A DNA stretch of 64,000 nt, taken from the NCBI RefSeq assembly GCF_000420805.1, contig NZ_ATVQ01000004.1:62001-126000 (forward strand), written 5' to 3'. The DNA is from Yaniella halotolerans DSM 15476. GTDB lineage: Bacteria > Actinomycetota > Actinomycetes > Actinomycetales > Micrococcaceae. Position numbers and translations under genes: made by a program. This document shows, piece by piece, positions 54,740 through 62,001 of this stretch. The notes below the pieces were generated by a model. That model ran no database searches, had not been told where the DNA came from, and saw nothing but the letters and a program-made list of their open reading frames with translations. The first letter of the stretch is position 1; the number at the start of each line of letters is the position of its first letter.

Positions 54740-54773
54740 GGTAGGCACCACAGCTTGGCCTGTGGTGCCTACC
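54740..54773 (+). terminator. Attenuating hairpin between binding protein and permease
   Basis: GGTAGGCACCACAG (54740-54753) pairs perfectly with CTGTGGTGCCTACC (54760-54773), tail TTCTTGT. It lies inside the operon, 19 bases before the GTG of the permease. Confidence 0.7.
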
Positions 54774-54792
54774 TTCTTGTAAAGGAACACCC

Positions 54793-56451
54793 GTGACCGC
54801 GACCAAAGTCCGCAGCTCCACCCCAACTTGGCGTACCTACGCCCTGCTCCTGAGTCTCTTGGTACTCGTTGCAGCACCTTTGCTGTCAGTCCTGCTCACG
54901 GCTGTCTTTGGGTATCGTGATGAACCTGCGGCGTTAGCGTCGTTGATCGAACCGGGAATGCTACGGGTTGTCGGCAACACCGTGTGGCTGTCATTGTTGG
55001 TAGTTCTTTTTGCCACACTGCTAGCAGCACCGCTTGCGCTGTTGATGAGTTGGACCTCCTTGCGGCGGCATTCATGGATTGATGTCGTCGTCATGGTCCC
55101 GTTCATGACCCCGCCCTTTGCAGCCTCCATGGCGTGGATGGACTTCACCCGCCTGGGAGGTGTGGCCAGTATGCTTTTTGGCGATACTGTCGGCCAGTTT
55201 GGCCATGACTTCATTTATTCAGTCTGGGGCATGGCACTCATCATGGCGTGTGAGCAATTTACTTTCCTGTATCTCATTCTCCGTACCGCGTTGAGTACCC
55301 TTCCGGCTTCCACGCTTGAAATGGCCTCGGTGGTGGGCGCCTCGCCTTGGCACCGGGCACGGAGCATCATTGTCCCCATGCTTGTGGGACCATATTCACT
55401 CGGGGTACTGATCGTGTTCATCCGCTCGGCTGGCGAGTTTGGCACCCCCGTCACGCTAGGAAATGCCATTGGGTATCAAGTGCTTGTATCGTCCATCCAT
55501 CAGGATGTGACCGTTTCACCATTGAGCTTTTCGCAAGCAGCGGCGACGTCGAGCGTGCTGTTTACCCTAGGGGTCCTCATTTGGGGACTGCAGCAATGGG
55601 TTTCGCGAAAGGACCTCACGTCAGGTGGCCGGGTATCGCGGCTCTACACGGTCGCGTTACAGGCCAGAGGAAAAATTGGTGCATGGCTTGTGGTCGCAGG
55701 CATCTTCATGGTGTCAGTGCTGATTCCATACTTTTCTATCGTCCTTGGCTCGATGACGATATTACGTTCTGAGCCGCCCGGTTTAGACAACCTTACCTTC
55801 GACTATTTTGGTATTGTCCTCAGCAAGAGCTCCGCTCAAGAAGCCCTCACCAATTCAGCGTTCTTAGGGTTCGCCGGTGCGACGCTGGCGGTGCTGTTGG
55901 GACTGGCGGTCACCTTACTGACCTTGAGAAATCCCAAAAAGACTGCACGAACAACGGATTTCTTAGCCATTGCACCTGATACCGTTCCAGGAATCGTCAT
56001 GGCCGTCGGCTTCATTTTGCTGTGGAATGCACCGTGGCTGCCGATCACCCCGTATGGTACCGGCTGGGTTCTCATACTGGGCTACGCCGGTCTTTTCTTG
56101 CCCATGGTGACGCAAAATATCAAAACCTCGGCAAGTGCGGTCTCACCTACAGTCCTCGAGGCAGCATCGGTAGCAGGAGCAAGTACATGGCATATTTTTC
56201 GTCGCGTCCAGCTACCACTGATGCTGCCCGGCATCATCGCCGGATGGCTTTTGGCTCTGCTGATTGGGTTTCGTGAGCTGGTGATGTCCTCGCTGATTCG
56301 ACCTGCGGACATGCAGTTGCTGTCGCCATGGATTATGAATGTCTTCGATCAGGGCCAGCGTGCTGAAGCTATGGCCATGACCCTGATTGGTGTTTTATCG
56401 TCAACGCTCATTTTGGTCCTTGTAACCTACTGGCAACGACGCCGGATATAA
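54793..56451 (+). CDS. Fused ABC permease (FbpB-like, two halves)
   Basis: A 552-residue permease with two homologous halves and about twelve helices. Each half has an EAA-like loop: LEMASVVGASPWHRARSIIV near residue 180 and LEAASVAGASTWHIFRRVQL near 455. It starts at GTG with AAAGGA upstream. A fused FbpB-type permease serves alone as the membrane part for the preceding ATPase and binding protein. Confidence 0.9.
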   Translation: MTATKVRSSTPTWRTYALLLSLLVLVAAPLLSVLLTAVFGYRDEPAALASLIEPGMLRVVGNTVWLSLLVVLFATLLAAPLALLMSWTSLRRHSWIDVVVMVPFMTPPFAASMAWMDFTRLGGVASMLFGDTVGQFGHDFIYSVWGMALIMACEQFTFLYLILRTALSTLPASTLEMASVVGASPWHRARSIIVPMLVGPYSLGVLIVFIRSAGEFGTPVTLGNAIGYQVLVSSIHQDVTVSPLSFSQAAATSSVLFTLGVLIWGLQQWVSRKDLTSGGRVSRLYTVALQARGKIGAWLVVAGIFMVSVLIPYFSIVLGSMTILRSEPPGLDNLTFDYFGIVLSKSSAQEALTNSAFLGFAGATLAVLLGLAVTLLTLRNPKKTARTTDFLAIAPDTVPGIVMAVGFILLWNAPWLPITPYGTGWVLILGYAGLFLPMVTQNIKTSASAVSPTVLEAASVAGASTWHIFRRVQLPLMLPGIIAGWLLALLIGFRELVMSSLIRPADMQLLSPWIMNVFDQGQRAEAMAMTLIGVLSSTLILVLVTYWQRRRI

Positions 56452-56506
56452 AAACCGGCCTTTTGGAGGGCGGCCAGGGAATTTTCCTCGACCGCCTTGA
56501 GGACCA

Positions 56507-56546
56507 CGAAACCCCGAGCAGAATCTTCTGCTCGGGGTTTCGTTTT
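56507..56546 (+). terminator. Strong terminator of the FbpABC-like operon
   Basis: CGAAACCCCGAGCAGAA (56507-56523) and its perfect inverse (56526-56542) form a 17-bp stem with a two-base centre, tail TTTT. It also faces the 3' end of creatinase. Confidence 0.85.
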
Positions 56547-56597
56547 CACACGATGCGTGTGGATCAGACAAGATTCGTGCCTAACCGCGACTGTTGG

Positions 56598-57839
56598 TTA
56601 TGCATCGATGATGTTGTGGCCTGGGCCGTATGGGAACTTGGTAATATTCTCTGCACCGTCTTCGCCGACCACGAGGATGTCGTGTTCGCGGTAGCCGCCA
56701 GCGCCTGGTTCGCCGTCCATGACGGTGACCATTGGCTCCATGGAGACAACCATGCCTGGTTCCAGGACGGTGTCGATGTCTTCGCGCAGTTCCAGACCGG
56801 CTTCGCGGCCGTAGTAGTGCGACAGGACGCCGAAGGAGTGGCCATAACCGAAGGTACGGTTTGGCAGCAGGCCGTGGCCGATGAAGATGTCGTTGAGTTC
56901 GTGTGCGATGTCCTTGCAGACTGCGCCTGGTTTGATCAGTTCGATGCCGGCCTCGTGGACTTCAACGTTGGCCTTCCAGATTTCCAGGGTGCGAGCGTCT
57001 GGTTCACCAAGGGTCAGGGTGCGCTCCAGTGCGGTGTAGTATCCGGAGGTCATTGGGAAGCAGTTCAGGGACAGCAGGTCACCGCGCTGCAGTTTGCGGG
57101 TGGTGGCCCAGTTATGTGCACCGTCGGTGTTGATGCCCGACTGGAACCATACCCAGGTGTCGCGAACTTCTTGATCTGGGAAAGTCTTGGCAATTTCGTG
57201 CACCATGGCTTCCTGACCAATGAGTGCAACTTCGTACTCGGTGATGCCTTCGCGAATGGCAGCGTGGATGGCTTCGCCACCGATGTCGCCGATACGGGCA
57301 CCCTGTTTAATAACTTCGATTTCTTCTTGGGACTTGATCATGCGCTGACGCATCGCAGCCTGCGAAACATCTACAAGTTCCGCATCCGAGAAGGTATCGG
57401 CAAGTGCTTTGCGCTGCATGGTGGTTACGGTATCGTCTTCAACGCCAATGCGCTTGGCCTTGATGCCCTGGCGGTTCAGTGCTTCTTGGAGGCCGTAGTA
57501 GAAGTTGTCGCGGCGCCAGTCGGTGTAGACGATGTTGTCGCCGTAGCTGGTGCGCCATGGCATACCGGCGTCGATGTTGGCGGTTACAGAAACCGAATCG
57601 TTCTGCGTAACCACCAGCGCGTACTGGCGACCGAAGTAGGTGAACAGGTAGTCCGAGTAGTACTTAATGCCCTGATAGCTCGTCAGAATGACAGCGTCGA
57701 GGCCCTTTTCGGACATGATTGAACGCAGGCCGCTCAGACGACGTTCAAATTCTGCATCTGAGAAAGTCAGAGGCTGCTTGGTGCCATTGTGTAGGGTCTT
57801 CAGACGCTCGAGTTCGCTGATGTTTGTGACGTTAGCCAT
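56598..57839 (-). CDS. Creatinase (creatine amidinohydrolase)
   Basis: Hydrolyses creatine to sarcosine and urea. 413 residues, close to the 403-411 of Pseudomonas and Arthrobacter enzymes. Key positions: Arg in TYFGRQYALVV, the catalytic histidine of GINTDGAHNWATTR, Glu of TALERTLTLGE, FGYGHSFGVLSHYYGREAG, and VVSMEPM. ATG 57839 was chosen because AAAGGAGA lies upstream; the frame extends 44 codons. It has its own promoter with a CRP-like site and a TGCAAC-N3-GTTGCA operator. It lies on the same strand as the creatininase-BCCT operon, downstream of that operon's terminator. Confidence 0.93.
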   Translation of the reverse strand: MANVTNISELERLKTLHNGTKQPLTFSDAEFERRLSGLRSIMSEKGLDAVILTSYQGIKYYSDYLFTYFGRQYALVVTQNDSVSVTANIDAGMPWRTSYGDNIVYTDWRRDNFYYGLQEALNRQGIKAKRIGVEDDTVTTMQRKALADTFSDAELVDVSQAAMRQRMIKSQEEIEVIKQGARIGDIGGEAIHAAIREGITEYEVALIGQEAMVHEIAKTFPDQEVRDTWVWFQSGINTDGAHNWATTRKLQRGDLLSLNCFPMTSGYYTALERTLTLGEPDARTLEIWKANVEVHEAGIELIKPGAVCKDIAHELNDIFIGHGLLPNRTFGYGHSFGVLSHYYGREAGLELREDIDTVLEPGMVVSMEPMVTVMDGEPGAGGYREHDILVVGEDGAENITKFPYGPGHNIIDA

Positions 57840-57916
57840 GGGGCTCTCCTTTGAGGTTTTGGTCAGTCCGAGACTTCGGACTGCTTTGATGTGGGTTTCG
57901 TACATAGGAGGTTGCG

Positions 57917-57929
57917 ACAACATAGTTGT
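57917..57929. promoter_or_regulatory. Second, weaker operator ACAAC-ATA-GTTGT
   Basis: A palindrome whose centre (57923) lies exactly 20 bp downstream, in gene direction, from that of the main operator (57943). The half-site differs by one base (ACAAC for GCAAC). Confidence 0.5.
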
Positions 57930-57935
57930 GATCTT

Positions 57936-57950
57936 TGCAACGCTGTTGCA
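57936..57950. promoter_or_regulatory. Main operator TGCAAC-GCT-GTTGCA of creatinase
   Basis: A perfect 6-3-6 palindrome three bases downstream of the -10 box on the minus strand, covering the likely transcription start. Confidence 0.65.
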
Positions 57951-57953
57951 TTC

Positions 57954-57982
57954 AGAATAGATGTGAGTCACTTCACTGTCAA
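57954..57982 (-). promoter_or_regulatory. Creatinase promoter with CRP/GlxR-like site in the spacer
   Basis: Minus-strand TTGACA (57977-57982), 17-bp spacer, TATTCT (57954-57959). TGTGA-N6-TCACT (57962-57977) fills the spacer and shares the last base of the -35 box; it matches nine of ten CRP consensus bases. Confidence 0.7.
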
Positions 57983-58045
57983 GGCCAAATGTCAGGAATC
58001 TTTTGATGACTTTTGACGGCCCACATTAGGCCTTGTCAACGCAAA

Positions 58046-58083
58046 AAAGTGGGCGCAGCCACCTACATGGCTACGCCCACTTT
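58046..58083 (-). terminator. Terminator after the BCCT transporter
   Basis: AAAGTGGGCGCAGCC (58046-58060) pairs with GGCTACGCCCACTTT (58069-58083) with one mismatch; on the minus strand it is followed by TTTGCG, giving a run of six T. Confidence 0.8.
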
Positions 58084-58118
58084 GTATTACTCGACACTAG
58101 GCATATCGAGCAGCTATA

Positions 58119-59894
58119 TCACTGAGCATCATCGGTGCCAGGAGGTCGCGATGCCACAGTGGTCGCCTCAGGAGAAGGCTCCGTGAAGCCTTCGCCATCA
58201 GGGTTGGGCACCAACACTCGCTCAGGGTCTGGATCATTAACGGCGCGTTCCATACGACGAATCTCTTTATTGCGCTTCTTCAGTCGTCGCACGAAGTTCG
58301 CGATCATCAACAAAATGACAAACGAGAATGGGAAGGCGCCGATAATCGTCCCTGTTTGCACCGTATCGACCACAGCCTCACCCCCGATGGCCAGCAGGAC
58401 GGTAGCAACCGTACCGATACTCAACACGAGCACTACACGGAAGAATGGACTGGACTTCCGCGGTGCGGTTACGAACTCACCCAGCGCATACGTACCAGAG
58501 TCCAACGAAGTGATGTAATAAGTGGCGACCAGGATCGTTGCCACAATCAGCAGGACGGTACCAACGAACGGCACCTGCTCCAACATGGCAAACAAACCAC
58601 TTGAGGTATCGGCGGCAACCTGTTCACTAATCGATCGATCAGTTTGATCGTCGTAATAGACGGCGGCAGCACCAAGAATGCCGACCCAGACCATAACGAT
58701 CAGGGATGGCACGACGGTCACACCGATCACGAAGTCGCGAATAGTACGTCCGCGAGAAATACGCGCCACGAAGCCTGCGACGAACGGCGAGAAGGCAATA
58801 ACCCAGCACCAGATAAATACCGTCCACCAGCCGTTCCAGCTGTCTTGCCAAGTCTCTAGCGAGGATGCGGCGAGCGGGAAGTCGGTAAAGAAGCTCATGG
58901 AAATAAAGTTCTGTCCGAAACTTCCGAAGGTCTGCGTCAGCGTCGAGATCATATAGATTGTCGGGCCGAACACGAAGACGGCCACGACTAGCACAATGCT
59001 CAGGATGGAGTTCAAGCCTGAGAGTCGCGCCATACCCTTATTAATCCCAATGAATGCAGAAATACCCGTCACGGCTGCGAATGCGCCGATGACGATCATC
59101 CACATGGCCGGTCCAGACTCAATGCCGGTAAACGAGGTAACGCCAGAACCGAATTGCATGGCCGCGAACCCGAACGAGGTGGCCAGCCCAAGGACGGTGG
59201 CCATAATGGCCAGAAGCTCTACGACAACTCCAGCAGGACGCTGCGCCTTCTTGGGCAGGATATCAACCGTTGCTTCACGGAATGTCAGTGTCTTACCGAG
59301 GTTGTGGTGGGAATAGGCCAGGCACAGCGCGACCACGCAGTACATCGCCCAGGCGGTGAGTCCCCAGTGGAAGTAGGTCCATACGATGGCACCTTCTTCA
59401 CCGCCGCCGGCGGGCATTGCAGGAATAACGGGATTTTCCTCCCGCAGCATGATCGGCTCTGCCACGGACCAAAAGATCAAGCCGATTCCTTGCCCACAGG
59501 CGAAGAGCATCGAATACCAGGCAAATCGACCGTGGAGTGGCTTCGCCTTCGGGCCGCCGAGGCGAACTTTGCCAAATTTGCTAAAGGCCGCCCAAATACA
59601 AACAGCCAAAGCAATGAGTGAATACAGCACAAAGAGCCAGGTGAACTCACCGGTGACGAAGGTTCTCAGTGCTCCAATAGCATCAGCTGCTCCCTGCGAG
59701 TCAGCAATAACCCAGATGACGGCAACCACAATCAACACCGGTGGGATGATAGTGATGAGCAGTCGATCAAGCGGCGGAATCTGACGCCCCATGAACCGCG
59801 GTACCTCTACAGGGGCTTTTTGCTCACCGTCTGCGGGCTGCTGCCCAGCGTACTGCGTCTTGGGCTCCGTCGAGGCCTTTTCTGTTTTTGCCAT
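58119..59894 (-). CDS. BCCT-family transporter, candidate creatinine/creatine/betaine carrier
   Basis: A 591-residue betaine-choline-carnitine-type transporter with 12 helices and polar ends. LIFWSVAEPIMLREENP is the family helix-3 segment, ATSFGFAAMQFGSGV the glycine-rich helix 5, and GWWTVFIWCWVIAFSPFVAG with RISRGRTIRDF is helix 8. In BetP helix 8 reads W-A-W-W-I-S-W-S-P; here it is W-C-W-V-I-A-F-S-P, so two tryptophans near the substrate are changed. Two bases after the creatininase stop, in the same operon, so a creatinine or creatine role is likely; betaine-like substrates remain possible. Confidence 0.88.
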   Translation of the reverse strand: MAKTEKASTEPKTQYAGQQPADGEQKAPVEVPRFMGRQIPPLDRLLITIIPPVLIVVAVIWVIADSQGAADAIGALRTFVTGEFTWLFVLYSLIALAVCIWAAFSKFGKVRLGGPKAKPLHGRFAWYSMLFACGQGIGLIFWSVAEPIMLREENPVIPAMPAGGGEEGAIVWTYFHWGLTAWAMYCVVALCLAYSHHNLGKTLTFREATVDILPKKAQRPAGVVVELLAIMATVLGLATSFGFAAMQFGSGVTSFTGIESGPAMWMIVIGAFAAVTGISAFIGINKGMARLSGLNSILSIVLVVAVFVFGPTIYMISTLTQTFGSFGQNFISMSFFTDFPLAASSLETWQDSWNGWWTVFIWCWVIAFSPFVAGFVARISRGRTIRDFVIGVTVVPSLIVMVWVGILGAAAVYYDDQTDRSISEQVAADTSSGLFAMLEQVPFVGTVLLIVATILVATYYITSLDSGTYALGEFVTAPRKSSPFFRVVLVLSIGTVATVLLAIGGEAVVDTVQTGTIIGAFPFSFVILLMIANFVRRLKKRNKEIRRMERAVNDPDPERVLVPNPDGEGFTEPSPEATTVASRPPGTDDAQ

Positions 59895-59896
59895 AG

Positions 59897-60691
59897 CTAA
59901 CGCGCCCCTCCTGCTGCTACCGTCATCTTCAATTCTTTTGCCAGCGCATCAGATACCGCACCACAAACAGCTTCTAAGAGCATTCTGCCCTTTTCTGGGC
60001 TGGCATCCACGGCTGAGGACAAGCATCCACTAGCGGGGGTACGCGACGGATCCTCGGGGAAAATATCGTAGGAGGTCAGCTCAGCCGGCGGGTGATCAAT
60101 GACTCGGTCCATCTCGACCTGCTCTGGATGTAGATGCAGCATCAAGGAAGTTTCCAGCACTCCGCCGTGCTCAATATCCCAGCCCAAGAAACCATCTGGG
60201 AAAACCTTGTGCAGGGTTTCCTCATCCACAAAATCCCAGTACGACATCAGCACACCGCGGCTATTGAGCCCGGTATCACGAGCTTGCTTCACTGCTAGGT
60301 CCAGACCCTCGTAAATGAACTGGTAGTTTTCGAAGTGGCCGTTGAGTACTACGACATTCTTAAATCCTTGGCGCAGGAATGAACCGGCAACATCCTCCAC
60401 CAGGCTCATCAGAGTCGTTGCACTCAAACTCGTCGTCCCGACTCGATGGTCGCCGCCACCGGATCGTGGCTGCGATTTATACCCATACGAAAAAACAGGT
60501 GCCACAAGCGCACCAAGCTGCTGCGCGACCTCCGCGGCAATGTCAGTCGACAACATCGCGTCAACGCCCAGTGGCATGTGTGGCCCGTGTTGCTCGGTCG
60601 CGCCCGTGGGAATAATGACGGTGGATGCTGGCTGACTCAGATACTCTGCATACGTTTCCGCATCGAGGTCTTCGAGAAAGACTGAAGACAT
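59897..60691 (-). CDS. Creatininase (creatinine amidohydrolase)
   Basis: Interconverts creatinine and creatine. 264 residues, the usual length. PTGATEQHGPHMPLGVDAML carries the Glu, His and Asp metal ligands. PVFSYGYKSQPRSGGGDHR is the substrate loop of true creatininases, LNGHFENYQF supplies His and Glu, and MSYWDF contains the tryptophan that covers the active site. The second metal-site Glu is in DIEHGGVLETSLML. First gene of an operon with the BCCT transporter. Promoter and operators upstream match those of creatinase. Confidence 0.94.
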   Translation of the reverse strand: MSSVFLEDLDAETYAEYLSQPASTVIIPTGATEQHGPHMPLGVDAMLSTDIAAEVAQQLGALVAPVFSYGYKSQPRSGGGDHRVGTTSLSATTLMSLVEDVAGSFLRQGFKNVVVLNGHFENYQFIYEGLDLAVKQARDTGLNSRGVLMSYWDFVDEETLHKVFPDGFLGWDIEHGGVLETSLMLHLHPEQVEMDRVIDHPPAELTSYDIFPEDPSRTPASGCLSSAVDASPEKGRMLLEAVCGAVSDALAKELKMTVAAGGAR

Positions 60692-60765
60692 GTGTTCTCC
60701 TTGACTCCCCTACACAAAGGGTGAATGCTTCCAGGCAGGGCCCGGTGACAGGATGGTTGGAAATT

Positions 60766-60776
60766 CAACATGTTGC
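60766..60776. promoter_or_regulatory. Second, half-conserved operator of the creatininase operon
   Basis: CAACATGTTGC contains GTTGC (60772-60776), exactly 20 bp from the GTTGC of the main operator. The other half is degenerate in this register. Confidence 0.45.
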
Positions 60777-60782
60777 CTTGTA

Positions 60783-60797
60783 CGCAACAGCGTTGCA
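60783..60797. promoter_or_regulatory. Main operator CGCAAC-AGC-GTTGCA of the creatininase operon
   Basis: A 15-bp near-perfect palindrome (one outer base differs) three bases downstream of the -10 box, in the same register as at 57.9 and 33.5 kb. Confidence 0.65.
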
Positions 60798-60800
60798 GCA

Positions 60801-60830
60801 AATATATCGAGTGACTGCAGTCACAGTCAA
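60801..60830 (-). promoter_or_regulatory. Creatininase-BCCT promoter with CRP/GlxR-like site in the spacer
   Basis: Minus-strand TTGACT (60825-60830), 18-bp spacer, TATATT (60801-60806). The spacer contains the perfect 14-bp palindrome GTGACTGCAGTCAC; extended to 60810-60825 it is AGTGA-N6-TCACA, nine of ten CRP consensus bases. Confidence 0.7.
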
Positions 60831-60905
60831 GTCACCTTGGTGCGGGACGAGAACACAAAACACTACCACTGCGAGCGCAGTGCGATTCTTCGCCTGACGA
60901 CGCCA

Positions 60906-61064
60906 CTAGTCTTGACGACGTGTCACAACCGGACCTTGGTCACCGAGATGTATCGTGGCACCACAGCGCCAACAGATGACAGACAAAGCGCCGGCCTCAG
61001 AGGCCTCAAGCATCGCCGCGCAAGCAGGGCATAATTGGTCAAGCCAGCAGGCTGGATCGCCCAT
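60906..61064 (-). CDS. 52-residue zinc-ribbon protein coupled to the DUF488 gene
   Basis: ATG at 61062-61064 shares one base with the TGA of the upstream DUF488 gene (TGATG), and GGAGG lies about eight bases before it. The product begins MGDPACWLDQLCPACAAM and continues to VICWRCGATIHLGDQG before ending VTRRQD. Two C-x-x-C pairs (CPAC, CWRC) about 22 residues apart form a likely zinc ribbon. I recall similar small actinobacterial proteins beginning MGDPxC, but know no function. Coupling suggests it works with the DUF488 protein. Confidence 0.7.
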   Translation of the reverse strand: MGDPACWLDQLCPACAAMLEASEAGALSVICWRCGATIHLGDQGPVVTRRQD

Positions 61065-61432
61065 CAGCTGTGCCTCCGCAAATAGTCCTGGAGGACACGA
61101 GCGTGGTTAACAGACTCGTCCTTGGCAGCATAGAGCAGGGTGACCCGTGCATGATCATGCACCATCTCAATCAGCTCATCGACCTGCTCTGTGTGGTCTT
61201 CATCTGAGAGTTCTTGCTCATATCGGTCCGCAAATTCCTGGAAACGTTGCGGATCATGGTCCCACCACGTTCGCAGACCTGGACTTGGTGCAATATCTTT
61301 CAACCAGTGGTTGAGTTCGGCGCGTTCTTTACTTACACCGCGCGGCCACATCCTGTCGACGAGCACGCGCTGACCATCAGAGTCATGGGCGTCGTCGTAG
61401 ATCCTTTTGATCACAATCTTCCGGTTGCTCAT
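61064..61432 (-). CDS. DUF488 (YeaO-like) protein
   Basis: A 122-residue protein. IKRIYDDAHDSDGQRVLVDR, MWPRGVSKERAELNHWLKDI, APSPGLRTWWDH and VTLLYAAKDESVNHARVLQDYL are standard DUF488 segments. Function unknown. Its stop overlaps the start of the zinc-ribbon gene. Confidence 0.85.
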   Translation of the reverse strand: MSNRKIVIKRIYDDAHDSDGQRVLVDRMWPRGVSKERAELNHWLKDIAPSPGLRTWWDHDPQRFQEFADRYEQELSDEDHTEQVDELIEMVHDHARVTLLYAAKDESVNHARVLQDYLRRHS

Positions 61433-61690
61433 AGATGCAGACTACGCCTGCGCCACGACGCCTTGTCAACGATTTCATCCCCGCCCGACGTTTTGAGCAG
61501 CTTTGTTCAATAGAGTGCCCGTCGCCAGACAAGGAGACTGTTCGGCGTTTCGACGAGTCAACCGCGGTCTCGCGATCGATACGTGACGACTGACGCCGAT
61601 CTCCCTAGTCAACACCCCTTGAGATCTACCTCACGCCATGTTTGACTCAGTGGCATCAGGTGCATGTCTCCGCCGAGAGGATCATGCTTC

Positions 61691-61984
61691 ATGCCGCTAT
61701 ACGATTTCAAATGCCCTGAAGGCAACGTCTTCGAAGCCTTCTTTACAATGCAGAACAAACCGGACTCCACCCCCTGCCCACAGTGTGGCAAGGAAGCTGC
61801 AAGCCTCATGCCAGCCGTTGGCCCATCACAAGGAAAAAGCACCCAGATGCGACTCCTCGATGCCACGAAAGCGACAGCTGACCAACCCGAGGTGGTGAAC
61901 TCTATTTCCGGCACACGCACAGCAAAACGCCAACCCACTGCCATCACGACGAATCCGTTGCACCAAAAATTGCCCAAACCTTAG
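61691..61984 (+). CDS. FmdB-like zinc-ribbon regulatory protein
   Basis: A 97-residue protein beginning MPLYDFKCPEGNVFEAFF, the FmdB opening; CPQCGKEA is the second half of the ribbon. Actinobacterial relatives usually read CPEGH or CPxCG at the first half; here histidine is replaced by asparagine (codon aac), leaving three clear cysteine ligands. The tail is basic and disordered. ATG 61691 fits the family start, although no good SD is visible. It precedes formamidase by 17 bases, as fmdB accompanies amidase genes in other bacteria. Confidence 0.82.
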   Translation: MPLYDFKCPEGNVFEAFFTMQNKPDSTPCPQCGKEAASLMPAVGPSQGKSTQMRLLDATKATADQPEVVNSISGTRTAKRQPTAITTNPLHQKLPKP

Positions 61985-62001
61985 ATGTAGGAGTACTCAT
62001 C

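Noticed and set aside
56463-57722. A 419-codon plus-strand frame opposite creatinase
   Set aside because: It is the antisense shadow of a gene with full creatinase motifs, and its translation has no recognisable domain.
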